This document shows positions 26,444-34,068 of a stretch of 64,000 nucleotides of DNA, piece after piece (within the stretch, counting starts at the first letter, position 1; the number at the start of each line of letters is the position of its first letter). The stretch is taken from assembly GCA_023666975.1 (NCBI GenBank), contig JAMPAW010000004.1, positions 1-64,000 of the forward strand, in the 5' to 3' direction. Under the pieces are notes generated by a model. It searched no databases and had not been told where the DNA came from. It saw nothing but the letters and a program-made list of their open reading frames with translations. Source of the DNA: Clostridium sp. (GTDB taxonomy: Bacteria; Bacillota_A; Clostridia; Lachnospirales; Lachnospiraceae). The position numbers were made by a program, and so were the translations under genes.

Positions 26444-26906
26444 TTTCGCACACCTCCCTGCATTTTTCATAGGCGCTCATCAGCACCCGTCTGTCGAAAT
26501 AGAACGTGTCGTACCCCTCAAGGCAGGTTCTCATGTAGGCGTCAGCGGGAATCCCAATCTCCCTGTCCTCGTGCATGATGTAGGCGAAAGCCGCCACTGT
26601 CCTGCGCCTGCCCGTGCGGATGCCCTTGTACTGCACTTTGATGTCCTTCTTGTAGTAGAAACTCGGAAAGCCCTCGTAGCGGTCGAGCGCCGCTTCATCT
26701 TCCGCGGTCACTTCCCAAACTGCCACGGGTACGCTGCCGTTTTCCGCTCCCTCAATGGTGAGGTAGGAGCCGGTCAGACTTCCCTTGAACAGAAGCTCCC
26801 AGCCTTTGAGGTTTGCCGTTCCGAGGATTGTCGCGCCCGGACAGCGCATCCGCATCTGGCGGACATTGAGGTTGCTGCCGTAAGCGATGTAGTATCTTTT
26901 TGCCAT
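26430..26906 (-). CDS. Gamma-glutamylcyclotransferase-like (AIG2-type) protein
   Basis: A 158-aa protein beginning MAKRYYIAYGSNL. The Y-G-S-N-L loop and the glutamate in LDRYEGFPSFYYK are the hallmark and catalytic residues of the gamma-glutamyl cyclotransferase fold. Such enzymes release gamma-glutamyl groups as 5-oxoproline. The ATG at 26906 fits the upstream AAGGATGG better than the in-frame ATG at 26918. It lies directly downstream of an amidoligase gene. Amidoligases form amide bonds of this kind, so the two could make and break one modification. The substrate is unknown. Confidence 0.82.
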   Translation of the reverse strand: MAKRYYIAYGSNLNVRQMRMRCPGATILGTANLKGWELLFKGSLTGSYLTIEGAENGSVPVAVWEVTAEDEAALDRYEGFPSFYYKKDIKVQYKGIRTGRRRTVAAFAYIMHEDREIGIPADAYMRTCLEGYDTFYFDRRVLMSAYEKCREVCENEKR

Positions 26907-26943
26907 AGTTGTTTCCATCCTTTCCGAAGGGAGTACCCTTCTA

Positions 26944-27001
26944 CCACCGAAAGCCCGCCGTGGCGGGTAGGTGTCGGTGGCAGGAGGCTAATCCCTCCTG
27001 C
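26944..27001 (-). ncRNA. Structured intergenic element between amidoligase and cyclotransferase
   Basis: CCACCGA (26944-26950) pairs with TCGGTGG (26974-26980) around an inner stem CCCGCC/GGCGGG (26954-26959 with 26962-26967). A second hairpin follows, GCAGGAGG/CCTCCTGC (26980-26987 with 26994-27001). Compact nested folding in a gap of about 100 bp suggests an RNA element controlling the ratio of the two gene products. Confidence 0.45.
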
Positions 27002-27008
27002 GGGTCCT

Positions 27009-27962
27009 TCAAGCGGCCGGTCTCGCCGTGTGGCGGAAGGCCGCGTCCCCTGCAAGGCGGCGGGTCAGGATGTCCCTTGCCGTTGCGAATTCCTCGCCGA
27101 TGAAGCCCAGCCGCAGGAGCCAGGTCCGCATGGCGTACTTCGGGTTCTCTTTCTGCTGTTCCTTCGGGCTTGCCGTTTTCACCGTTTTTGCCATCTGGCT
27201 GAGTGCAAGGCAAAGCTGGATGTAGCTTTTCAGCTGGCCGGCGTGGAGCCCGTTCCGCTTGTCGTCCGCCGGTGCGTCGAATTGGAAAAGGCGGAATTCG
27301 ACCGTGCCTTTGGTGAAGGTGGCATGGAGGTTCAGCATATGGTAGCGGCTGCCGTTGTAGTGCTGGCTCCTGCCATAGTTTTCGCCCTGGCTGCCGTACC
27401 AGATATCCGCAAGCTGCGCCATCGTCTTGGGCTTTTTGCTGTTGACCTGCGCTAAAAAGTTCTGGTCAACCGTGCGGCAGTAGCGGTCCATGCGTCCCCG
27501 GTCGAGGTCGAGGGCATCCGCCAGAAGGTTTTCGTGGCTCGCCATGATGTTTGCCAAGTTGCGGAGCGTCTGCGGCGTGTGGCCTTTCGCTCCGATGTGG
27601 ATGTGTACGCCGCATCCCCTGGTGGCGTCGCTCTTCGCTCCGGCGCGGCGCAGGCGGCGGATAAGCTCCTGCAAGGTTTCGATGTCGCTGTATGTCAGGA
27701 TCGGCGTTACCAGTTCGCACTTCTCGCTGTCGGGTCCGGCAATGCTGACATCCCGCTGGAATTTCCACTCGCGTCCCTCGCTGTCCCAAGCCGACCAGGT
27801 GTAGTACCCGTTGCGGCGGGCGGTATCCTCGTACCTGCCTGTGCCGAAGAAGTCGGCGGCAATCTCCGCTGCCCTGCGGCGGCTGATGCTGTTCATCTCG
27901 ACCTCAACGCCGATGGTCTGCTTCTTCATCTCGTTAATCTGGTTTGTAATCTTCTCGTTCAT
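27009..27962 (-). CDS. Amidoligase-like enzyme (glutamine-synthetase-like COOH-NH2 ligase fold)
   Basis: A 317-aa protein. Family motifs are visible in order: TIGVEVEMNSISRRRAAE (about 16-33), ELVTPILTY (near 88), GCGVHIHIG (near 118), and RYHMLNLHATFTKGTVEFRLF (near 205-225). These place it in the amidoligase family, which joins carboxyl and amino groups using ATP. The last 45 residues (KYAMRTWLLRLGFIGEEF ...) are shared with the protein at 28595-29323. ATG 27962 follows GGAGGG and has its own promoter copy (R2). The likely partner is the downstream cyclotransferase-like gene. Confidence 0.82.
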   Translation of the reverse strand: MNEKITNQINEMKKQTIGVEVEMNSISRRRAAEIAADFFGTGRYEDTARRNGYYTWSAWDSEGREWKFQRDVSIAGPDSEKCELVTPILTYSDIETLQELIRRLRRAGAKSDATRGCGVHIHIGAKGHTPQTLRNLANIMASHENLLADALDLDRGRMDRYCRTVDQNFLAQVNSKKPKTMAQLADIWYGSQGENYGRSQHYNGSRYHMLNLHATFTKGTVEFRLFQFDAPADDKRNGLHAGQLKSYIQLCLALSQMAKTVKTASPKEQQKENPKYAMRTWLLRLGFIGEEFATARDILTRRLAGDAAFRHTARPAA

Positions 27963-28003
27963 GCTATGTCCCTCCGTTTGGTTTTTGGTGTGTTTCCCTT
28001 TCG

Positions 28004-28040
28004 ATAGTGACATATTCGCTCTAAAAGAGGATAATAGCAA
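28004..28040 (-). promoter_or_regulatory. Accessory-block promoter, copy R2
   Basis: TTGCTA (28035-28040), 17 bp, GAATAT (28012-28017) on the minus strand, followed by GTCACTATCGAAAGGG as in R1. Drives the amidoligase gene 42 bp further on. Confidence 0.72.
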
Positions 28041-28091
28041 GCTATTTTCGGGAATAAACTGTACAAGAATCATCGCACGGTATTGTATAGT

Positions 28092-28385
28092 TTACACCAT
28101 CGGGATCAGATTCTCGCTGCGGCCTTCGAGGATGTCCAGCATGAACTTTGCCCCTGTCCGAAAGCCGTCAATGTAGCGTTCCTGTGCCGTGACCGTGCTG
28201 GTGCTAAGTTGGGCGGACACCAGCCGCTCCAAAGCGTCAAGGCATTCTCCGTCCAGATGTTCCCGGAGAAAGGACTCGGCATCGGACATCTCCTGCACCG
28301 ACCTCTTCAGTTCTGATGTCTGCCGAATGGCAGTGACATCCGGAGAGAGGTTGCCGAGATAGAACTCTCCAATGATACTGCGCAT
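28092..28385 (-). CDS. Small helical phage protein, unknown function
   Basis: A 97-aa protein (MRSIIGEFYLGNLSPDVTAIRQTSELKRSVQEMSDAESFLREHL...). It resembles the small DUF6809-type proteins of Firmicutes phages by its I-G-E-F-Y-x-G-N-L-x-P start. That family link is from memory only. The start follows AAAGGCGG, right after the stop of the DUF4314 gene. Confidence 0.6.
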   Translation of the reverse strand: MRSIIGEFYLGNLSPDVTAIRQTSELKRSVQEMSDAESFLREHLDGECLDALERLVSAQLSTSTVTAQERYIDGFRTGAKFMLDILEGRSENLIPMV

Positions 28386-28386
28386 T

Positions 28387-28611
28387 TTATTCGCCCGCCT
28401 TTCTGCATTCATCTTCACCGTAAATCACATTCAAGCCGCTGCCGTTGTCCCAGCGAACCATGATGCTTGCCGTGTCATCCACGCCGATCACTGTTCCCAT
28501 CGTGCCAATGGGCGGAGCCTGCGGATCGTCCATCCGCACAAGCTCCACCCGGCACCCGGTGGGATACTGCTCACGCACCCGCCCCACCGTTTCGCTATTC
28601 GGAAACCGCAT
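28387..28611 (-). CDS. DUF4314 family protein
   Basis: A 74-aa protein with RVELVRMDDPQAPPIGTMGTVIGVDDTASIMVRWDNGSGLNVIYGEDEC, the defining core of DUF4314, a small SH3-like barrel found in mobile elements. Function unknown. It overlaps the end of the upstream gene by 17 bp. Confidence 0.85.
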   Translation of the reverse strand: MRFPNSETVGRVREQYPTGCRVELVRMDDPQAPPIGTMGTVIGVDDTASIMVRWDNGSGLNVIYGEDECRKAGE

Positions 28612-29323
28612 CGCTGTCCGCCTCCTTCCTCGCGCCGCTCTTGAAAGCGGAGCTGCCCGTCAGGTTCCGGAGCAGGATTTTACGCTCCGCCTTGTACTCC
28701 GCACCAATAAAGCCCAGCCGCAGGAGGAAGCAGCGGAATGCGTACTTCTCGTTGTCCACCACTTTCTCCCTGGCAGTCACCCGCTTCTGGTTCACGCTCA
28801 TCCCGCAGAGTGCGGAAATGAAGTGCGTGTAGGCGGCGGTTTCATCGGCGTCCGGCATCTCGGAAAACCAAGGGAAGGAAACCTTGTCTGTGCCGACCTC
28901 AATCGGTGTGGCGTCAATGCCCAGCGCCTTTTTGATAAGCCTGCCCTTGGCACCCAGAATGCTGGTGAGGTTTCCGCAGTTCACCTTGTCCAGCGGGATT
29001 GCCACCGTGAACCCCACAGTTTCGCCCTGTGCCGCGTTTGCGGATTCTTCGGATACTTCCTCGTCCTCGGCAATGTCCTCGCTGTCGACGGCAGGCTCGG
29101 CGTGAAAGCCCTCCCGCTCCAGTTCCTCCAGCAGCGTTTCGATTTCCTTGCTGTCGGCGCGGTCATCAAAGGTGATTGCACCGTCCCGGCTCACTTCGAT
29201 GTAGCCCACCATGTAGGCAAAGCTCGGTGCGCCAAGGTACTTCTTATCACTGCCGAGGAATCCGGCGATGTAGTCCGCCAGCCGCTTTCTCTCGTTTCCC
29301 GTTACATTGTAATTGATTGTCAT
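28595..29323 (-). CDS. Phage/ICE accessory protein of the 'virulence protein' type
   Basis: A 242-aa protein. The N-terminal 60 residues (TINYNVTGNERKRLADYIAGFLGSDKKYLGAPSFAYMVG) and the middle (GFTVAIPLDKVNCGNLTSILGAKGRLIKKALG) match a protein often labelled virulence protein in clostridial mobile elements. Its role is unknown. The C-terminal 45 residues (KYAFRCFLLRLGFIGAEY ...) are shared with the amidoligase. ATG 29323 follows AAGGAGGG and has promoter copy R3 30 bp upstream. Confidence 0.7.
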   Translation of the reverse strand: MTINYNVTGNERKRLADYIAGFLGSDKKYLGAPSFAYMVGYIEVSRDGAITFDDRADSKEIETLLEELEREGFHAEPAVDSEDIAEDEEVSEESANAAQGETVGFTVAIPLDKVNCGNLTSILGAKGRLIKKALGIDATPIEVGTDKVSFPWFSEMPDADETAAYTHFISALCGMSVNQKRVTAREKVVDNEKYAFRCFLLRLGFIGAEYKAERKILLRNLTGSSAFKSGARKEADSDAVSE

Positions 29324-29348
29324 GGCGTTTGCCCTCCTTGTTTTTTGG

Positions 29349-29384
29349 TAGTCACATATTCGCTCTACAGCCGAAAAATAGCAA
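29349..29384 (-). promoter_or_regulatory. Accessory-block promoter, copy R3
   Basis: TTGCTA (29379-29384), 17 bp, GAATAT (29356-29361) on the minus strand, followed by GTGACTA. The spacer middle differs from R1 and R2 but both boxes and the AGAGC before the -10 are kept. Confidence 0.7.
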
Positions 29385-29411
29385 GCGGTTTTCTGTAGAA
29401 TAGCTGCCAAA

Positions 29412-31493
29412 TTACATCGGAGGGATTTGTGCATAATACGCTATGCCAGCCAGCACGAACACTGCGTTCGGGAGCGCGATGCCGTTTCCCCAAAGGCGGT
29501 ACTCCGCACTATCCGAGTATGGATTTTTCAGCCATTTGATGATTTGCTTATCCGATTTCGGCTTAGTGGAAGTCCCTATGACTTTTCTGTGCGTTTCAAA
29601 GACCTCCCGCCAGAAAGCGATGTCCTCATCGGTCGGTTCAGCTGTTTCCAATCCGGCACACCACCAGTCGGGAAAGCCCTGCAGCCTGGCGCATTCGGTA
29701 GGCGTGAGCCGCCGCACGGAATATTCCGGTTCGGCTTTCATGACCGCGCCCGGCCCTTTTGCCACCAGCGTGGGCTGCACTTCCTCCGTAATGGTGGGAG
29801 CGAAGAGGGCGTTCTTCCCTTGGTTCATGGCATCCCGTCCGATGCCGTAGGACGGCTCGTTTACCACTGTCGGGTCTTTGTAGTCCCTTGCCATCAGCGT
29901 AGGAGATTTTTCCCTGCAGACCTGCGTGTACGCGCCCGTGGTCATAGCATAGACCGCATGGCGGTCGGCAGTGTTCAGCGTAAAAGAGACATCTTTGTTG
30001 ATGCCGTCTCCCTGCGGACCGTTTTCCTCTTTCCTTCCGATCATACTCCCCTGGATGGTGTAGCTTTCCACTACAGCCATTCCGCCCTGGCTGCAGGTCG
30101 GCGGCGTCCCTCCGCAGTCAATCGTGCGGGAGGTTTTCGCTTCGTAAAACCCGCTCTTGGGATTGTTCGACTGCATGGAGTGGGAGTGCTTGGAACACAC
30201 GCCGTAGGCTTTCGGAAGTTCCACCACAGCCACGCCGCCCTGGTTGGAATCGGGAGCGTTGCCGCCCGTGTCGATGGTGCGGCTGGTGTTAGTCTCATAG
30301 ACATTCGCCCTTGCGTTCCTTGTCCCCTCGGAAGTGAACCGCACATCATAGCTTTTGGTATCCTCCACTACAAAAGGCTGGTTGTTGCCTCCCATGCCGT
30401 AGGTGGCGGAAACGGTCTGCGCCACATCCAGCGGCCCCGTGTAGCGGGTATCCTGAGAATGATTTTCAAAGACAGCCGGAATTGTCCCGGCACGGAGCGT
30501 AGGGGATTTCTCTTTTTCGTAGCCAATGGAGCGGCTCTGGGCAGAATGCTCGGTACAGAATCCCGCCGACTCCACCACGCAGGGAGGATGGTGCGCTTCA
30601 GCGCGGAGTGTATTGACCGTATCATCGGTGATGTCCATCCGCTGTCCTCCTTGGTCGTTTAGAACCGTGGTCGGCTGGAATACCATCGGCTGGTTATCGC
30701 CGCTCATCCCAGCGGTGGCGTTTAATGTTTGCGAGATATCCCCAGTCAAGGCTCCGTTGTAGCGGTCAAAGCCGATGCCTGCCGTTCCAGAGCCAGCTTC
30801 AGCACCTCCGGCAGTTCTTTGCCACGAGCGGAAGCCCGCCGCAGAATACCCCGACACGCCCTCGGACTCAAATAATACCTTTCCGGCACACCCGCCATCA
30901 AAATCTGCGACAAGGTAGATGCGTTTTCTCCGCTGGGGGACTCCCCAGTATTGAGCGTCAAATACCCGCCATGCGACTGAGTAATCGTCTGCCAGGATTT
31001 CTCCCGCGTTCGGCCACTTCGCAGGTCGAGCAATATCAGCTTCACCGCCTTTGATGGAGCAGACCGCTTCGAGGACGGCTTTGAAATCGTCTCCTTTGTT
31101 GCTGCTGAATGCGCCTGGGACATTCTCCCAGACGATAAATCTCGGATATTTTCCATTGGTCGCACACCTCATTTCCTTTACAATTCGGACGGCCTGATAG
31201 AACAGGTTCGAGCGGGAGCCGTCCAGCCCAGCCCGTTTCCCGGCAATGCTCATGTCCTGGCATGGACTGCCAAAGGTGATGATGTCCACGGGAGGAAGTG
31301 CCGCGCCGTTCAAAGCGGAAACATCGCCGTAATGCTCCACATCCGGCAGACGCTTCGTGGTCACACGGACTGCAAACGGTTCTATTTCCGAAGCCCAGAG
31401 CGGTTTGATGCCGCAGAGCATCCCGCCCAAAGGAAAACCCCCGGAGCCATCGAACAGGCTGCCGAGGGTCAGCTGGTTATTCTGTTTTTCCAT
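29412..31493 (-). CDS. DNA cytosine-5 methyltransferase with very long repeat-containing middle region
   Basis: A 693-aa protein. Catalytic part: motif I (LGSLFDGSGGFPLGG), motif IV Pro-Cys (FGSPCQDMS, Cys78), motif VI (FIVWENVPGAF), motif VIII (GVPQRRKRIYLV). C-terminal motifs IX-X: LTPTECARLQGFP and WGNGIALPNAV. Ordinary phage C5-methylases are about 300-450 aa. Here about 350 residues (255-610) lie where the target-recognition domain belongs. That stretch consists of degenerate repeats of the type (S/R)-x-T-(L/I)-x-(A/T) ... VVE. It may protect phage DNA from restriction. ATG 31493 follows GGAGG. Confidence 0.9.
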   Translation of the reverse strand: MEKQNNQLTLGSLFDGSGGFPLGGMLCGIKPLWASEIEPFAVRVTTKRLPDVEHYGDVSALNGAALPPVDIITFGSPCQDMSIAGKRAGLDGSRSNLFYQAVRIVKEMRCATNGKYPRFIVWENVPGAFSSNKGDDFKAVLEAVCSIKGGEADIARPAKWPNAGEILADDYSVAWRVFDAQYWGVPQRRKRIYLVADFDGGCAGKVLFESEGVSGYSAAGFRSWQRTAGGAEAGSGTAGIGFDRYNGALTGDISQTLNATAGMSGDNQPMVFQPTTVLNDQGGQRMDITDDTVNTLRAEAHHPPCVVESAGFCTEHSAQSRSIGYEKEKSPTLRAGTIPAVFENHSQDTRYTGPLDVAQTVSATYGMGGNNQPFVVEDTKSYDVRFTSEGTRNARANVYETNTSRTIDTGGNAPDSNQGGVAVVELPKAYGVCSKHSHSMQSNNPKSGFYEAKTSRTIDCGGTPPTCSQGGMAVVESYTIQGSMIGRKEENGPQGDGINKDVSFTLNTADRHAVYAMTTGAYTQVCREKSPTLMARDYKDPTVVNEPSYGIGRDAMNQGKNALFAPTITEEVQPTLVAKGPGAVMKAEPEYSVRRLTPTECARLQGFPDWWCAGLETAEPTDEDIAFWREVFETHRKVIGTSTKPKSDKQIIKWLKNPYSDSAEYRLWGNGIALPNAVFVLAGIAYYAQIPPM

Positions 31494-31665
31494 CCGCAGC
31501 CCCTCCACCCTCCAGGTCATCATAGGAAATGCCCGTCAGTTCCGTCAGCACATCCTCGCAGGACGCCACCGCCGCATCCCATCCCCGGTCGAACTGCTCC
31601 GAAGCGTCACAGCCGCCAAGATCGTGTATCCTGCGGAAAATCTCAATCATCAGCTTTCTGTCCAT
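31477..31665 (-). CDS. Small phage protein, unknown function
   Basis: A 62-aa protein (MDRKLMIEIFRRIHDLGGCDASEQFDRGWDAAVASCEDVL...) with an acidic C-terminus. GGAGG precedes the ATG. It overlaps both neighbours, the ParB-methylase (23 bp) and the cytosine methylase (17 bp), so it is part of the modification operon. Confidence 0.6.
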   Translation of the reverse strand: MDRKLMIEIFRRIHDLGGCDASEQFDRGWDAAVASCEDVLTELTGISYDDLEGGGAADGKTE

Positions 31666-32914
31666 TGGTATCAACCTCCTTCACCAGAGCGGAATACGGG
31701 ATTTTTTCGCCGTTTCGGACAACATACACACCATCCGCGTCTCCCGTGTCCTCCACATAGCGGCGCAAAATAACAGACGCATATTTCTCGTCAAGTTCCA
31801 TCGTGCAGCAGATGCGGTTTGTCTGCTCACAAGCCATCAGCGTAGAGCCGCTGCCGCCGAAAGTATCCAGCACGATAGCGTTCTCCTGGGAGGAATTGCA
31901 GATAGGGTAGCCCAGCAAATCCAGCGGCTTGGAGGTTGGATGGTTCTTGTTTTTCTTGGGTTTGTCATAATTCCAGATGGTAGTCTGCTTGCGGTCGGAG
32001 TACCAGCGGTGCTTACCGTTCTGCAAAAATCCGTACAGCACAGGTTCATGCTGCCACTGGTAATCCGAGCGTCCCAGCACCAGCGAATTCTTCACCCAGA
32101 TACACACGCCCGCCAAATGAAATCCAGCGTCAATGAACGCCCTGCGGAAGTTCAAGCCCTCGGTGTCGGCATGGAACACATAAGCCGCACCGCCGCTTTC
32201 CAAATTCGCCGCCATGTTCTGGAAGGACTTGTACAGAAAAGTGTAGAAGTCCTCGCCTTTGATGGCATCATTCTGGATGGTCAGCCCGTCCGAGGATTTG
32301 AACGACACCCCATACGGCGGGTCCGTCACGATAAGATTTGCTTTTTTGCCGTCCATCAGAGCGGAAACATCATCGGGAGATGTGGCGTCACCGCACATCA
32401 GCCGATGCCTACCCACCGTCCAGATGTCCCCTCGCTCCACGAAAGATGCCTGTTCCAGAGCGGCGGAAAGGTCGAAATCATCATCCTTCACATCTTTTTC
32501 CCCATCTCCGGCAAATAAGTCTGCAATCTCGTCCTCGGAAAATCCTGTCAGACCGACATCAAAATCCGCACCCTGCAGGCTCTCAATTTCAATGCGGAGC
32601 AGTTCCTCATCCCAGCCTGCGTCCAAAGCCATTCTGTTGTCAGCAAGGATATAGGCTTTCCGCTGTGCATCGGACAAGAAATCCGCAAACACACATGGCA
32701 CTTCCTCAATACCCTCCGCTTTTGCGGCTTCCAGCCGTCCGTGTCCGGCTATGACATTGAAATCCCGGTCGATGATGACGGGATTGATGAATCCGAATTC
32801 CCGCAGGGACGAGCGGAGCTTAGTGATCTGCTCCGGCGAATGCGTCCGCGCGTTGTTCACATAGGGCACCAGCTTGGAAACAGGCACCAGCGTCATTTCA
32901 GTCGTTGTTTTCAT
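31643..32914 (-). CDS. ParB-like domain fused to DNA adenine/N4-cytosine methyltransferase
   Basis: A 423-aa protein. Residues 1-130 form a ParB/Sulfiredoxin-like domain (NNARTHSPEQITKLRSSLREFGFINPVIIDRDFNVIAGHGRLEAAK). Residues 165-400 form a beta-class amino-methyltransferase with NLIVTDPPYGVSF (catalytic DPPY) and VLDTFGGSGSTLMACEQTNR (SAM site). This fusion is common next to small terminase in Firmicutes phages and probably modifies phage DNA during packaging or against restriction. 6 bp separate it from the terminase gene. Confidence 0.9.
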   Translation of the reverse strand: MKTTTEMTLVPVSKLVPYVNNARTHSPEQITKLRSSLREFGFINPVIIDRDFNVIAGHGRLEAAKAEGIEEVPCVFADFLSDAQRKAYILADNRMALDAGWDEELLRIEIESLQGADFDVGLTGFSEDEIADLFAGDGEKDVKDDDFDLSAALEQASFVERGDIWTVGRHRLMCGDATSPDDVSALMDGKKANLIVTDPPYGVSFKSSDGLTIQNDAIKGEDFYTFLYKSFQNMAANLESGGAAYVFHADTEGLNFRRAFIDAGFHLAGVCIWVKNSLVLGRSDYQWQHEPVLYGFLQNGKHRWYSDRKQTTIWNYDKPKKNKNHPTSKPLDLLGYPICNSSQENAIVLDTFGGSGSTLMACEQTNRICCTMELDEKYASVILRRYVEDTGDADGVYVVRNGEKIPYSALVKEVDTNGQKADD

Positions 32915-32920
32915 ATTGCA

Positions 32921-33460
32921 TCATCCTTTCCGGCGGGAACGGAGCAGCCGCTCCATCACATCGTCCTGCGGCGTCCCTCCGCTGTAGTCCGCCGTGGAAT
33001 TTTCCCGCACAATGGCAAATATCTCGTTCCACAGGCGGTTCGCCTGGTTCATGTAATTCTGGCTCATGCCCACATAGGGAGAAGCGATTGCCGCGCCCGT
33101 GGTCGGATGCTTGGCAAGGTATCCCGTGTTCGTGATAATCGTTTCGCAGTGAATCCACCTTGCCGCCGCCATCGAATACCGCTCCAGCAGCTGGGGAGAT
33201 ACCAGGACAGCACACCCCCGCTCGTCCAGCCACTTCCATGTGGTCTCATAGATATCCGCCGCTTGGAGCGTGCTTCCGTCCTTTTGCACGGCGGAAAGCA
33301 TCTCGCTCGGCTGCGGCATATCCGCGCCGGACAGTTCAGCCGCGTTGTCAAATTCCATGACCGTCAGCGGCCGCTTGCCCGGATTGCCATCGGCGATCTT
33401 GTCCGACAGAGCCTTCCTCGGTCTGCCGCCCGTGCCTGGGCTTGGCCCTCTTGCGCCCAT
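32921..33460 (-). CDS. terS: Terminase small subunit, P27 family
   Basis: A 179-aa protein starting MGARGPSPGTGGRPRK, the usual opening of P27-family small terminases. It has a helical middle containing YETTWKWLDERGC and a NTGYLAKHPTTGAAIASPYVGMSQNYMNQANRLW segment. It binds the packaging start site and loads the large subunit. AAGGTGG precedes ATG 33460. Confidence 0.9.
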   Translation of the reverse strand: MGARGPSPGTGGRPRKALSDKIADGNPGKRPLTVMEFDNAAELSGADMPQPSEMLSAVQKDGSTLQAADIYETTWKWLDERGCAVLVSPQLLERYSMAAARWIHCETIITNTGYLAKHPTTGAAIASPYVGMSQNYMNQANRLWNEIFAIVRENSTADYSGGTPQDDVMERLLRSRRKG

Positions 33461-33578
33461 AAAATCCACCTTCCTTCTTCTGAGGGGTTAATCCCCCTGA
33501 AACTTTCGCGTTTTTGCGTATTTGACCCCGCGCCCGTTCCCCGGCGGTTTCAATTTGGAGATTTCGACCGCCCCTGGG

Positions 33579-33938
33579 TCACAGGTTGTGCCAGCGGTCA
33601 CCACGCTCGGCGTGTATCTTCGCATGGCAGGACTGGCAGAGTGCCAGCAGGTTCTCCCGGTCATGCGTCCCGCCCTCGGACAGCGGCTTGATGTGGTGTA
33701 TCTGCTCGGTCGGCGTATAGATGCCGTTCTCAAGGCAGCGTTCACACAACGGATGCGCCGCCGCATAGCTGTCGCGGATTCGTTTCCAAGCCCTGCCGTA
33801 ACGCTTCTTGGTATCAGGACTGCGGTCATACTTCTCGTACCGCTTGTTCTCCAGCTTTTCATGTTCCTCACAGAACCGACCTTCGCACAGCCTGGGACAG
33901 CCGGGATAGGAACACGGCCGTTTCGGTTTCCTCGGCAT
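33579..33938 (-). CDS. HNH endonuclease (packaging-associated)
   Basis: A 119-aa protein with zinc-binding CSYPGCPRLCEGRFCEEH and the HNH core HPLCERCLENG ... QIHHIKPLSEGGTHDRENLLALCQSCHAKIH. Such enzymes sit next to terminase genes in HK97-like phages and take part in cos cleavage or packaging. The start follows AAGGAGGTG. It is the first gene after late element copy 1. Confidence 0.92.
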   Translation of the reverse strand: MPRKPKRPCSYPGCPRLCEGRFCEEHEKLENKRYEKYDRSPDTKKRYGRAWKRIRDSYAAAHPLCERCLENGIYTPTEQIHHIKPLSEGGTHDRENLLALCQSCHAKIHAERGDRWHNL

Positions 33939-33963
33939 CGGCTTCACCTCCTTCGGGCATAAA

Positions 33964-33998
33964 GAAAGCCCCTGCAGGACTGCTCCCGCAAAGGCTTC
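33964..33998 (-). terminator. Terminator-like hairpin after late element copy 1
   Basis: Minus-strand GAAGCC...GGGCTTTC with an inner stem TGCGGGA/TCCTGCA, then TTTCTTTAT. It lies 20-55 nt after the predicted start of the 34011-34068 element and 26 bp before the HNH start. The same promoter-then-terminator layout occurs at the portal gene. Confidence 0.65.
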
Positions 33999-34010
33999 TC
34001 TGTTTTCCAA

Positions 34011-34068
34011 TTTTCCACAATACCATCATACCACATATCCGTGGGTAAATCGTCCGCGAAATTACTCA
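34011..34068 (-). promoter_or_regulatory. Late-type repeated element, copy 1 (HNH/terminase operon)
   Basis: Same 58-bp element as 23850-23907. Extended -10 TGG TATGAT (-10 at 34025-34030), conserved GCGGACGATTTAC upstream. It overlaps the stop codon of the ArpU/RinA-like gene, the natural candidate for its activator. Confidence 0.74.

Noticed and set aside
28445..30662. Long plus-strand open frames opposite the accessory and methylase genes
   Set aside because: The minus-strand genes have family motifs and ribosome sites; the opposite frames have neither.
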